Below, piece after piece: positions 44,640-55,867 of a stretch of DNA of 64,000 bases. The notes below the pieces were generated by a model. It searched no databases and was not told the DNA's origin. It was given only the letters and a program-made list of their open reading frames with translations. Location: contig CM072152.1 in assembly GCA_036850595.1 (NCBI GenBank), positions 62,001-126,000 on the forward strand. Direction: 5' to 3'. Numbering within the stretch: the stretch's first letter is position 1; each line of letters opens with the position of its first letter. Both the position numbers and the translations under genes were made by a program. Source of the DNA: Rhyacichthys aspro (taxonomy: Eukaryota > Chordata > Actinopteri > Gobiiformes > Rhyacichthyidae).

Positions 44640-46760
44640 CAGTGTTCCAAGGCCTTGGTATTTCTCTATTTTCTCATGTTCCTTTTTCCTGATGTTGCCA
44701 TCACTTGGTATTGCTATGCCAATCAAATATGCTCTCCTCTACTGTTTGCCCAGCACCACAATGTCCAGTTGGATCACCATAGTAATTTTGTCGGTCTGTG
44801 TCTGTTCTTGACTTGGTCATTCTCTACTACCTTCAGAGGGGTTTCCCACTTTGATCTCGGGACTTCCAGTCCAAACAATGCAAAGATGTCCCTGTACACT
44901 GTAGCCGCCACTTGGATATGGTGTTCCATGTATGCTTTTCCTGCTAGCATCTTCCGCCCGGCAGTTATGTGCTGGATTGTCTCATACACGCCTTTGCACA
45001 GCCTGCACCTGGGGTCTTGTCGGGTGTGGCATAGTGAAGAGCTTCTGTGTTTTTACATCTGTGGTCTGTATCTCTTCCTTTGGCCAGCTCATTATTCCAG
45101 CAGGGTATCTAAGCTGTTAATGGCCCGGACTTTGTTTTTGCCATTGAGCTTACTCCTTAGGACTGCCTTACTCATTGTAAGTATTTTGCAGTTGCTATTT
45201 TTCTTGTTGCCTCTTCAAGGTTGCCATTTGCTGGTGGGATTCCAAGGTTGTAGCTATCCTCTATGTCTCTTATTGTGACTGAGGGTTCTGCACAGTATCT
45301 TGGCTGTTTTTAGGACTGCGCTCTTCTGGACTTAGATAATGGATGTTTTTCCTGCCTTATCAAGTTCTTGTTTGACACCTCTGTGCTTTTCTAGCTTCTC
45401 ATGTTCTTTTTTCCTGATGTTGCAATCACTAAGTACTGCCATGTCCACCACAATAGCTTTTCTCTTTTGTTTGTCCACCACCACAATGTCTGGTTGGTTC
45501 GCCATTACCACTTTATTGGTCTGTATCTGGAAGTCAAACAGGATCTTGGCTTGGTCGTTCTCTATCACCTTCGGGGTATTTCCCACTTTGACCTCGAGGT
45601 TTCCAGTCCATATGTTAGGGTTTGGCTAGAGCGTCCCCAAAGCAGAGCCACAGAAAGGTCTAGTTTTAACAGTTTATTAGGCAAAAACAGCACACTGAGG
45701 AGCAGGGAGCTGGCTGGCTTTCCCAGAGGTTCAGCAGCAAGGAAGCAAAGAGATCTAGGCACAGGCAAATGCAGGTAAGTCCCAAAAATCACAGAAACAC
45801 CAAAAACACAAACTTTTCCAGGAGGAAACACAGAGCACTACCGAACAGGACGGAATTATCTGGCAAGGTTGTACAGAGGCTGATGTGTGTGCTTCATCTG
45901 CTCTGGGAGAAGCCAGCCACGCCCCCCCTCCACAGACAATGTATACTTTCCCTGCCAGCATCTTACACCCTGCCGTTATGTGCTGGACTGTCTCAGGGGC
46001 CTCTTTGCACAGTCTGCACCTGGAGTTTTGTCGGGTGTGGTATATCTGGGCCTCTATTGCTCTGGTGCTCATGGCCTGCTCTTGTGCAGCCATGATTAGT
46101 GCCTCTGTGCTGTCCTTCAGTCCAGCCTTTCAAGCCATTGGTAGGATTTCTTGATATCAGCCACTTCAGTTATCTGGCGGTGGTATATGCCATGTAGGGG
46201 CCTCTCCTCCCATGATGGTACCTCCAGCACCTCTTTCTCTTTATTCTGCTGCCAGACATTCACATTCACTAAGTATTTTATCCCTCAGGGCCATTTTCCT
46301 GATGTATTCCAGGATCTTGGATGTTTCTTCCTGGATAGCGGTTCAGACACTCATTGTCACTTACTGTACAGTCTCAGGGTGCTGGATTTGGGGTGGAACC
46401 CTCCATACATGGTGCTTCCGTGTTTTCACATCTGTGGTCTGTATCTCTTCCTTTGGCCAACTTATTATTCCAGCAGGGTTTCTGATTACTGGCAGGGCAT
46501 AGCTTTTGATTGCCCGGACCTTGTTTTTGCCATTGAGCTGACTTCTTAGGACTTGCCTTACTTGTTGTAGGTATTTGGCTGTTTCTGCGTTTCTTGTGGC
46601 CTCTCTAAGGTTGCCATTTGCTTGTGGGATTCCCAGGTACTTAGCTACGTAGCTCTCCTCAATGTCTGCTATTGTGCCTTCTGGGAGTGAGACCCCCTCT
46701 GTTTGGACTATGTCAGGGCCTGGTGCCATCCAGTTTTTCATACCTGAGACTCTTTCTTGT
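44640..46760 (-). mobile_element. RLE-type LINE 3' ends, two tandem partial copies (LINE-D)
   Basis: Copy 2 (46760 to about 45290, minus strand) reads KYLGIPQANGN, LRSQLNGKNKVRAIKSYALP, SWPKEE, a Cys/His motif (CRLCKEAPETVQHITAGCKM), then VIENDQAKIL and QPDIVVVDKQKRKAIVVDMAV (in parts), a PD…D restriction-like endonuclease. Copy 1 (about 45285 to 44640) repeats pieces of the same order with an internal deletion. Both are full of frameshifts. The same sequence is at 16926-17790 in + orientation. These LINEs insert with an endonuclease at the C terminus rather than APE. Confidence 0.7.
45613..45934 (-). mobile_element. solo LTR, 322 bp, inside LINE-D
   Basis: Read on the minus strand it starts TGTGGAGG and ends CCCTAACA (TG…CA), with an AATAAA signal (complement at 45673-45678) followed by a short R/U5-like end: the layout of an LTR. 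LINE-D coding sequence is interrupted between its VPRSKWE part and the VYxE part and resumes after it. A clear target duplication is not seen, and some LINE-D sequence is missing at the border. Confidence 0.5.
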
Positions 46761-46771
46761 ATATATATCTC

Positions 46772-46810
<39 letters not shown>

Positions 46811-46830
46811 CATATATATATGCTATTTAT
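46760..46830. repeat. (CT)n(TA)n microsatellite
   Basis: CT repeat at about 46770-46790 followed by TA/CATA repeat to about 46821. Confidence 0.9.
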
Positions 46831-47433
46831 CAGTTCCTATAGAATATTGCGATGTTGCGATGGCAACTATTAACGCAAAATCAACCAAACTGCGAAATTA
46901 GTTTGACTTTGCAACTTTGTCCAAATGCGTTGTTCAAAGTGTAATGTTGTTATTGGACACAAGCGAAGTCATCGATTGACAAACATTTTTCAAGCACAAA
47001 ACATGTTTAGAGAGCATCAAACAATGAACCCACTCGACAAATTACAGTCACATTATTCTATCCTAAATTGCAAATGTATCATGATGAGATACATGTATGC
47101 ACATACAGTTTAAGGGGTGTTAATTAGCTGAAACATCATTTAAAACTGTATTCTTAGCATTTGAGGTACAACTACATCGAAAAGGGGTTGTATATTGTTG
47201 TTTCATTGTAAACAGACAATGTTATAATGGGAAGATAATCGCAACTTTTCATTGCAACTTTTGAAAAAATGCCCTGCAAAATCAAGGTTTTAAGACCGCA
47301 ACAACAAACAAACTATTGTTATAACATCAAAAGCACACAACTGCCTTGAATATCATTATAAGCTTAAACGTTAAGTGGTTGTCAAAACTGTTATTACAAA
47401 GGGGTGACCCAATGCTTTTGGCAATATAGTGTA
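46831..47433. mobile_element. Tc1-like right end with unassigned interior
   Basis: The segment ends GGGGTGACCCAATGCTTTTG, then GCAATATAGTGTA, the wording of a fish Tc1-type terminus. The opposite end was not found and no transposase is seen, so only the last 35 bp are supported; the rest is AT-rich filler. Confidence 0.4.
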
Positions 47434-47680
47434 TTTGCCAGATTTACAGAAAGTAGAGCTGCTCCATCCAAAGTAGAATGGATGCTCTCTCTAGGGATAA
47501 GATCAGGTTTACCTCCAGTATTAGTGGTAGTTCCAATAATTCATAAACCCCACATTGTTTTCTGGACACCACCTGGCAAACCAGTGGTTAAATGATGATA
47601 TGCAGCTACACATTTCATCAGTGCATCGAAGCTATGTTCACTTTTGTGACTTCTGACTGGTGACGTTGCACATCATTATT
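47434..47680 (-). pseudogene. LINE-B copy 4, ORF1 esterase fragment
   Basis: Nucleotide match to 23078-23370: TTTGCCAGATTTACAGAAAG, GCTGCTCCATCCAAAGTAGA, TGTTTTCTGGACACCACCTGG and the flanking GACTGGTGACGTTGCACATC. On the minus strand this is the esterase C-terminal block, with frameshifts. Confidence 0.65.
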
Positions 47681-48185
47681 GCATGTACAATCATTTGCCA
47701 CTTCTTAGAATTCACCAGCAGTGTACCTCAGTGTCGCCCACTCTGGCCCCCGGATAACACCTAACTACAGCCGCTGGGGCACTAATCTTTACGTTTCTCA
47801 AAAGTGAGCTTCCAATTACCAGAATCCATGGATGGAAATACAGGAAAAATGACATAAGAGATGTCAGTTTTTACAAAGTACGTTGCAAAACAGTTGTCCC
47901 TGTAGAATAATGGACTGATGATTTATTAAAGGATGGAGCGAGTGAAACGTTGATTTAACCATGTGCACGCACAATGGCTTTTTTTGTGGAAAGAGAGAAA
48001 ATGTTTTGCATGGACCATCTTTCTGCGTAGATGATGAATTCCTCGTGTCCTTATTATGAGGATGGGCATCTTTCTACTCATTTTCCGTTTTCAACAATGA
48101 GAACGTGTTGTGCTTTACGCGCTTTTAAGCACCTAAACTGTTCTTGGTACTGCTTTGTGCAGTAGATCCACAGTTTAACCTTGCA
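47681..48185. other. spacer, nothing recognised
   Basis: No coding sequence or repeat border was recognised. Confidence 0.35.
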
Positions 48186-48189
48186 AAGC

Positions 48190-49552
48190 TTTGTGCATCC
48201 ATCCATCTTCTTCTGTGGCCGGGTGTCGGGGGCAGTAGTCTAAGCAGGGACACCCAGACTTACCCCTCCCCAGACACTTCCCCCAGCTCCTCTGTGGGAA
48301 TACGGAGGCGTTCCCAGGCCAGCCGAGAGACATAGTCCTCTAGTGTGTCCTAGGTCTTCCCCAGGGCCTCCTGCCAGTGGGACATGCCCGGAACACCTCC
48401 CTAGGAAGGTGTCCAGGAGGCATCCGGAAAAGATGCCCGAGCCACCTCAGCTGGCTCCTCTCAATGTGGAGTAGCAACGGCTTTACTCTGAGCTCCTCCC
48501 GAGTGACCGAACTCCTTACCATATTTCGTAAGGGAGTGCCCAGCCACCCTGTGGAGGAAACTAATTTCACTCGTGAACAAGACCTCAAGATACTTAAACT
48601 CCTCCACTTGAGGCAGGAACTCTCCACCAACCTGAAGGGGACAAGCCACCCTTTTCCAGCTGAGAACCATGGCCTTGGACTTGGAGGTGCTGATTCTCAT
48701 CCCAGCCACTTCACACTCGGCTGCAAACAGTCCAGTGCACACTGAAGGTCCTGGCCTGATGGAGCCAACCATGACCTCAGCAGAGATGAGATCCTGTGGT
48801 CCCCAAACCGGGCCCCCTCTGACCATTGGCTAAATCCTGTCCATAAAAATTATGAACAGGACCGGTGACAAAGGGCAGCCCTGCCGGAGTCCAACTTGCT
48901 CCAGGAACAGGTCTGACTTATTGTCGGCAATGTGAACCAAGCTCCTGTTCCAGTCGTACTGGGTCTGGACAGCCCTTAGCAGAGGGCCCTGGACCCCATA
49001 CTCCCAGAGCACCCCCCACAGAATGCCACGAGGGATACCGTTGAATGCCTTCTCCAGATCCACAAAGCACATGTGGACTGGTAGGGCTAACTCTCATGAA
49101 CCCTCCAGCACCGTGAAGAGTGTGTTCCATGACCTGGACAAAAACCACATTGTTTCTCTTGAATCCGAGGTTCGACTATGCCAGGGTACTGGAGAGGAGA
49201 ATCCGGCCGATAGACTTTCCCGGCGAGGCTGAGGTGTGTGATCCCCTGTAGTTGGAACACATCCTCCGGTCCCCCGTCTTAAAAAGAAGGACCAACACCC
49301 CGGTCTGCCAGTCCAGAGGCACTGTCCCCGATCTCCACGCAATGTTGCAGAGGCGTGTCAGCCAAGAATGCCCTACAACATGCAGAGACTTGAGGTACTT
49401 AGGGCGGATCTCATCCACCCTCTGCGCATGCCACCGAGAAACGAATGGTTTGCCAGAATCTTTTCAATGCCGACTGATAGTCCTTTCCATGGCCTCACCA
49501 AACTCCTCCCAGACCCGAGTTTTGCCTGCACAACCACCCGAGCTGCAGTCCA
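48190..49552 (-). mobile_element. Rex3 (RTE-clade LINE) fragment
   Basis: Minus-strand frames give CFVDLEKAFNGIPRGILWGV, VGLRQGCPLSPVLFIIFMDR (RT), AAECEVAGMRISTSKSKAMV, ERSQLRWLGHLFRMPPGHLP and RACPTGRRPWGRPRT, the classic Rex3 RT and C-terminal text. The binding sites of the published Rex3F and Rex3R primers, as I remember them, lie at 48863-48883 (exact) and 49291-49310 (one mismatch), facing each other 448 bp apart. The element is 5' truncated, the FADD catalytic part is deleted, and it is frameshifted. Confidence 0.85.
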
Positions 49553-50110
49553 CTTGGCATCAGCTGAACAGCATACACCACATTGCTCTGTTTGTGATCT
49601 TGTCCTTGGGGTGGACCAGTTTCTGACGGAACAGGAACTTCAGGAATGTTGTGTTTGTAGCTTTTCAGACAAACCAGCTACATAAGGGATAACTACGCTC
49701 TTACCTTTTGTCTCTGGTTCCTATCTGTTAGTTTTTTGTGTCCTCTCGGTTTTACTGATTGCCTGTCTGGGGTGTCCACAGGCTCTCAGGGCTTTGCCAA
49801 CGTGTTGTTGTTCTTCTTTCTGTTTAACCTCTGAGGTAGTCGGCACTTTGTGCACCCTGTGTTAAAGAGTCCTGATTACACCCAGCTTGCTGCAGAGGAT
49901 GATGAGAGTCAAACAGTAAATATTGATCTGTGTGTGTTGACTTCCTGTAAACTTCTACCTGGAGTGACCTGTCTTCACAAATGACCACTGCGCAGTCTAA
50001 AAAGGCAATACGATTCTCCTTAGCATCCGCATGGGTGAACTTGATATTCTTATCCACCATTAATGTGAAGTCTTTCCCTGGTTTCTCTGTTTGCAACACC
50101 CTAAGCATTA
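49552..50110 (-). pseudogene. Penelope-like element RT fragment
   Basis: The minus-strand frame from 50108 contains DKNIKFTHADAKENRIAFLD and VEVYRKSTHTDQYLLFDSHH, the IxFT…FLD and VYRKxTHTxxYL…SxHP blocks of Penelope-like elements. Farther on (about 49640-49570) comes RQKLVHPKDKI, another block of the same family. The GIY-YIG endonuclease and the RT catalytic core are absent. Confidence 0.7.
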
Positions 50111-50535
50111 TTTTTTTGTTGATACATTATAAGCTCCTTGACTCACACAGGCATCCTATTGGCTCCTGACCTCTGAACTTTTGCTCTCTGACTCTTCCAG
50201 TAAGATCTGTACAGTTCAATGTTACAGAGTTGGCATAAAGATTAAACATAAATTAAACTTAATCTAAACTTAAACTCTTAGAGTGTTTTTAAACTGCATC
50301 ATTTTTCAAATTACTCCCGTAAAATCATATCCCACCTTCAATAAGAAAGGTTTATAGTTTCAATCCTTTAATATATTTCTGTTATTTATTGTTGATTCAA
50401 CCTGCAGATTCAAATGCCATATGCGTGGCACCATTTGGGTCCTCTCTGACCCACTGGGGGAGTTTGTCCTTCCTTTCCCACTGGAGGATGGGATCCTCTT
50501 CGTCCGACTGGGGGAAAGTGTTACCCCAGCTCCTG
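50111..50535. other. spacer, nothing recognised
   Basis: AT-rich; short GGTCCTCTCTGACCCACTGG-type text near 50429 has no coding sense. Confidence 0.35.
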
Positions 50536-50539
50536 ACAC

Positions 50540-51130
50540 ATTTTCAGTTTAGTTCAATTGTATTTATTTATCCTAGTATCACAATAACAATTGCCTCAAA
50601 GGGCTGGACAAAAAACCAGAGGGGGCACATCTAAGGTCAGTCATCACTGGAACATCTAACAGTGGGCCAGGCATCTGCAAAGAGTGGGACATAGTGTGAG
50701 GAGGGTGATAGTGTACTATTTCTGATGGCCCTCTGTTACACTATACACTATCAAGAGGTTTCTGCATGCAACAAATGACATGTGAGATTTGCCCTTGCCT
50801 ACATGTCTGTGCCGCTAGACAGGGACAAACTCCTCATTCCCAGCAACAACTGCCAGAGCAGATGAGCCAAAACTAGAGCTATCACCAGCAGGACTACTAT
50901 CACACCTGTATCTAAAACTATCAGGAAAAGCCAACACATCTAAAGTTGCCAAACCCCTCCTTCGCTGCTCTAGCTGCTCTCTAGCTGCTAACTGACAAAC
51001 ACTTCTCTCTAGCAGAGACAGCTTATCTTGCAAAAACAGCTTATCTAGCAACACTGAGCAAGAAACACACTGCATCGCTGCACCAACTGCTCAACTAATG
51101 TACTAAGTCAAGTTAACTGCAGCCAATTTA
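50540..51130 (-). mobile_element. LINE-B-type deletion derivative: 3' tail joined to ORF1 start
   Basis: 50540-50640 matches the LINE-B tail (TAGTATCACAATAACAATTG, CCTCAAAGGGCT). 50815-51075 on the minus strand encodes CVSCSVLLDKLFLQDKLSLLERSV, a CxxC followed by a leucine heptad coiled coil, as at the start of L2-type ORF1. The whole of ORF2 is missing between them, so this is an internally deleted copy or two adjacent fragments. Confidence 0.5.
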
Positions 51131-51250
51131 AACTCATAACTCCATATATATGCAATACTAACAACAAGTTGAACAGAAAACTCCCTGAACACACAACAAA
51201 ACTAACCACGAGTTCAACAGTAACATTAATTAACACCACAAGCTTCCAAA

Positions 51251-51292
51251 TCTGCTACTGACCAACCAGCGTGCTAGTTGGTCAGTAGCAGA
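51251..51292. repeat. perfect 16-bp hairpin
   Basis: TCTGCTACTGACCAAC (51251-51266) is exactly complementary to 51277-51292, with a 10-nt loop. Confidence 0.85.
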
Positions 51293-51299
51293 TAAGAAA

Positions 51300-51974
51300 A
51301 GTATGGCCTGTTCAAAATACAACAGTAAGCTAGACTGTTAACTAGACTCTTGCCAAAATACAAATAGTACTAAAGTTGAGTTAGATGTGATGTAAGGCAT
51401 TGACAGTGTAAAGAAATAATACAAATGTAACTTTAAAGGAAAGCCAGGCTTTTCATCCCTTTTAGGCTGTTGCTGTGATTTTTTTCTCTAAAGATAACTG
51501 AATTGGGCCCCGATAAGAGCTATGAGCCCCTGTTCTATTCAGCCCTTCTATTTTCCTTTTCTTATATTTGTAGCCTCTCAGCATCCCGAGGATTGTTCAG
51601 AACTTCTGACACTTCTAAGCTCCTGCTAGGAGTGGTGTTGTTAACTAAGCATTTCCAGTCTGACAGATGCCTCTTAACATGCGCCACTGAATGGGACAGG
51701 TTTAGAAAGGTAAAAAGCCCCCGAGTGAGTGTCCAGAAGAGGGACTTTTTCTTCTTAAACAAAAGCTGTCTTTTTGCATGTGTTACTATACCTACTATAC
51801 TAACCATGACTAAAAGGAGCAGTATTGACAATGATTTCTCTCTTGTGGGAGAAAATCTGTTAGAGGAGAAGTATTATTAAAAAACATTATAAAATATTTT
51901 TCACCTAAAATTGCTGCTTTTCCCTGTGCTTTCTTTTGGTCACAAGCAGTTTCATTTTTGTGTGTGTATGTGTG
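51300..51974. other. intron sequence before the hAT element
   Basis: A 125-codon frame (51503-51880) has no recognisable domain and overlaps antisense frames. Nothing else was recognised. Confidence 0.35.
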
Positions 51975-52575
51975 CCCTGAACCAGAGATGGAGTACTCGA
52001 GTCATGGACTCGGACTCAAGTCGAGTCATCGGCCTGATTTTCGGGACTTGGGACTCGACTCGAAAATCCTGTTGATGACTTGGACTCGAACTCAGACTTG
52101 CAAATTTTCACGGATAATGACTTGGGACTCAACTCGATTAACACGCTGATGACTCGGATTTAGACTTGTATACTCATGACTCGGACTTGCCCTGGACTCG
52201 GACTTAGATGCCTCCAAGTTGTCTTCAGGTGCAAAGCTCAACACCGGTTTTGCATCGTCAACATGTCCAATGACACTCCTTACACACTACGCATTGTGCA
52301 GTTTGCTTTCACAGACTTCTCCTCTAAATCAGGGAAAAGCAGTGCGTTTTAATAAGTGTTTAATATGCCAAAGGACAATTGAGGATAAGACTGGGACAAC
52401 ATCAAATTTTAACCGACACTTATCACGCTTGCACCCTGAAAAGTAAGTAGCAAAAATGCTATTGTTAGATCCAGCTAGAGCTAATTGTTAGTGTGTAAAA
52501 AAGACTGAAAGGATAATATTGAAGAATTTTCCCTTCTTCTTATTATTAATGAGTGACGCCATTCTGCATAATAAG

Positions 52576-52610
52576 CATTGACTGTAGAGGGGCCCCTTCT
52601 ACAGTCAATG
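52576..52610. repeat. 35-bp quasi-palindrome in a hAT intron
   Basis: CATTGACTGTAGAGGGGCC pairs with CCCCTTCTACAGTCAATG with one unpaired base and almost no loop. It lies in the transposase intron at 52443-52938. Confidence 0.75.
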
Positions 52611-53494
52611 ATAATAAGAAGCCATGTGGCTGTATCTTACCTGGAGGTTGTACACGTTGTCCAACGTTATAGCTAAGATTATTTTTGTAGTGACATTAAC
52701 TATTTTTAAGTTATTAGTTATAACTTTATATAGGCTACAACTTTGTATTCTTATTTAATGTAAGTAAAATTAATTGTTTCCCGTCTTTTAAAATGTACAT
52801 AATATTGACATGCATAAATAAATAAATGATACAGTAGCTAAATAAATGAATACACTATTAGATTGTTTACATTTGTTTTAAGAAAATAAGATAGAACAAT
52901 TTATGTCAGAACCCTAAACAGTGTTCTTTCTGCTCTAGGTACCAACAATACCGTGATATGACAGCTATAGATATATCAGCTATGGCGGCAGGTTCTTCTT
53001 CAGGTCAGCGTACCATCACATCCTTTGTAGCAAAAAAAGTATGACCTCAGTCATCCACATCAGAAGATTATAAGTGATGCCCTTGTTAAAAATTTAATCA
53101 TAAAATGCTGCATGCCACTCTCCATTTTGGACAATGAGGACTTCAGGCATTTCCTCCATGTTCTGAACCCACAGTACAGGCCCATAGCAAGATCTACATC
53201 GTCCTATGTGACTATTCCAAGAATGGCAAAGCAAAAGAAAGACTGGATAAAGACCCAGCTAGCAGAAGCATCTAGTGTTGCTGTTACCACAGACATTTGG
53301 ACTGATAGAAAGATGAGTTCATTCCTTGGGGTGACTGCACACACAGTGATTGAAAAGAAAAGTGAACTTGGCCTTCAATCATACCTTCTTACTTGTGTCA
53401 GAGTGCATAGAAAATATACAGGCCAGAAAATATCAATGATGTTTGAAAGTTGTGCAGAAGAATATGTCATTAAGGACATGATAAACTTTGTCAT

Positions 53495-53961
53495 TGTAGC
53501 GTGTGGGGAGCAAATAGGACCCAGGAGCGGAAACGGTTCAGGTGAAGACAGTTTATTTCACAGGTGCAGGGGTACACAAACAAAATCAACGAGTGCAAAC
53601 AAAACCAAAACGAGAACTGCTGGAGAGAGCTGGGCTGTGAGGGCAACGGGAGGCACTGGAAAAAACAAAAAGAGAGGCACAGGTAAAACACAATGTCAAG
53701 TGGTCACGAGAAATATTACCAACGCTGAAGAAGAGCCAAGCTGATACCACGGAGGTGATCTGTATACTCTGGCGTCGAGGAGTGTCTCTTCAGGCCTTAG
53801 GTTGGGGAGGCTTGATTGTAAAGCAGAGACAGGCGTCACCAATCACTCCTCAACGCCGCGGGGGAAGGGTGCCTCAGGGAGAACAAAAAAGTTACCCAAC
53901 ATCCACACAAACCAGGAAACAGTGACACCAAAACAAAAGCCCAAAAATACCAACCACCACA
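53495..53961 (-). repeat. Gypsy 3' LTR, 467 bp
   Basis: On the minus strand it starts TGTGGTGGTTGG and ends CACGCTACA. A TTTATT (AATAAA on the minus strand) lies near 53552. A C-rich tract at 53963-53986 (G-rich polypurine tract on the coding strand) abuts it, as expected for second-strand priming. Confidence 0.9.
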
Positions 53962-53989
53962 GTCCCCCCCCCCCTCCCACCCCCCCAAC

Positions 53990-54760
53990 GACCGCTTCCT
54001 GGCGGTCCACCGGGCTTATCAGGATGAGCCGCGTAGAAATCCCGGAGGAGAGAGTCATCCAGAATCAGGGCCCGAGAGATCCACGACCGCTCCTCTGGGC
54101 CATAACCCTCCCAGTCCGCCAGACACTGGAAACCCCTCCCACGGGGTCGGACATCCAGAATCCGAGAAACGGTGAACGCAGGATGGCCGTCAACGAGCCG
54201 GGGGGTGGAGGGGCGACGGCCGGAGGGGACAGCTCACTGGTGCTGACGGGCTTCAACAGGGACACGTGGAAAGATGGGTGGATCTTCATGGAGTCCGGCA
54301 GTCGGAGTCTGACAACGGAGGGGTTAATGACCTTCAGAATCTCAAACGGCCCCACAAAGCGGGGGGAGAGCTTACGTGACTCGACATCGAGGGGAAGATC
54401 ACGTGATGACAGCCACACCCTCTGGCCGGGACGATACTCGGGGGCAGGAGAACGGTGAGAGTCAGCGAGCCGTTTGTTTCACTCAGCCGTGCGAGAGAGC
54501 GCCGCCCTGGCGGCCTTCCACACCGCCCGCATCCTCCGGAGATGTTCCGCAACGGAGGGGACCGCCACTGCCGCCTCTTGTTCAGGGAACAGGGGTGGTT
54601 GGTAGCCCTGGCAACACATGAAAGGGGACATACCTGTGGCGGAGCAGACGAGGGAGTTGTGGGCATACTCGATCCAAGGGAGCTGAGGGCAGAGGGCATA
54701 ACAAGCTAGCAGGAGACTGATGAGACGCTTTACCCCGGGCACAAACAGAACAGGCGGTGA
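53990..54760 (-). pseudogene. Gypsy integrase C-terminal part, catalytic core deleted
   Basis: After the zinc finger (GKASHQSP…) the sequence jumps near 54690 to LPWIEYAHNSLVCSATGMSP, the end of the core, so the D,D-35-E segment is missing. The SH3-like/chromo-type tail follows: VWLSSRDLPL, KLSPRFVGPFEILKVINP and IHPSFHVSLLKPV. Frameshifts separate the parts. Confidence 0.75.
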
Positions 54761-55226
54761 CGAATTCCCGTGTGTCCTGGTTCATATTGGGCCACCAGAA
54801 GCTCTGGCGGAGGAACTGGAGGGTTCGATGAAAACTGGGGTGGCACGTCAGCTTCGATGAATGGGCCCACTGGAGAACCTGTGACCGAACCGAGTCCGGC
54901 ACAAACCTACGGTCGGGAGGTCCTGTTCCTGGGTCTGGCTGCTGCGCTTGAGCCTCCTGGACAATGGACTCGATCTCCCAGCCGCCATGCCTACGAAACA
55001 GGAAGGAGGGTGGATGAAATCTGGACTCTCCGAGTCCGACGAAGGAGCGTAGTGCCGTGACAAGGCGTCCGGTTTCGTGTTGTGGGAACCTGGGCGATAG
55101 GAAAGGGTGAAATTGAATCGACTCAGAAACAGCGCCCATCTGGCCTGGCAGGGATTCAGCCTCTTGGCGGAGCGTAGGTAGGCTAAGTTCTTATGATCTG
55201 TCCAGACTAAAAAAGGGACAGTCGTG

Positions 55227-55276
55227 CTCTTCAGGAGTGGAGGCACTGGCTGGACAGTGCCTCCACTCCTGAAGAG
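55227..55276. repeat. perfect 21-bp inverted repeat, 8-nt loop, in Gypsy RNase H
   Basis: 55227-55247 (CTCTTCAGGAGTGGAGGCAC…) is exactly complementary to 55256-55276. The RNase H sequence expected at this point is replaced, so the hairpin is a local rearrangement. Confidence 0.9.
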
Positions 55277-55310
55277 CCCAAACCACAGCCAGCAACTCTC
55301 TGTTCCCCAC

Positions 55311-55686
55311 GTCGTAGTTTTTCTCCGCAGGGGAGAGACAGCGAAAAAAGAAAGCACAGGGATGCAGTTTGTGGGTAAGAGGATCTCTCTGGGATAGCAC
55401 TGCCCCTGCACTGGTTTCGGAAGCATCCACCTCAACCACAAACTGCTGAGTAGAGTCAGAGCGTTTGAGGACAGGGGCAGAGGTAAAAAGCTCCTTAAGT
55501 CGTAGTTTTTCTCCGCAGGGGAGAGACAGCGAGAAAAGAAAGCACAGGGATGCAGTTTGTGGGTAAGAGGATCTCTCTGGGATAGCACTGCCCCTGCACT
55601 GGTGTCGGAAGCATCCACCTCAACCACAAACTGCTGAGTAGAGTCAGAGCGTTTGAGGACAGGGGCAGAGGTACAAAGCTCCTTAA
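55311..55686. repeat. 188-bp tandem duplication in Gypsy RNase H
   Basis: Copies begin GTCGTAGTTTTTCTCCGCAG at 55311 and 55499 and are nearly identical through AAGCTCCTTAA. 188 is not a multiple of three, so the duplication shifts the coding frame. Confidence 0.92.
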
Positions 55687-55867
55687 GCTGGGTAAAAGCT
55701 TGGTGAGCTTCGGGTGACCACTGGAAGGGGGAGCTAGGGGACGTGAGCTTAGTCAGGGGTGCAGCAACCTTGCTGTAGTCCCTGATGAATCTCTGGTAGA
55801 AGTTGGCAAAGCCGAGGAATCTCTGAAGCTCCTTGCGGGTGGTTGGAGCGGGCCAGGTGGTTACTGC

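Larger units (their letters stand above)
54848..55867 (-). pseudogene. Gypsy RNase H and integrase zinc-binding region, rearranged
   Basis: RNase H text (VEVDASDTSAGAVLSQ, catalytic Asp; VWTDHKNLAYL) occurs with a 188-bp tandem duplication (55311-55498 and 55499-55686) and a 21-bp inverted duplication (55227-55276) replacing the normal sequence before VWTDH. The combined frame effects cancel and one 259-codon frame reads through. The integrase HHCC zinc finger (THP-like HPSFHRT … CSVCARGK) is at about 54880-54760. Confidence 0.75.

Noticed and set aside
53802..54458. 218-codon + strand frame
   Set aside because: It is the antisense of the Gypsy LTR and integrase C terminus.
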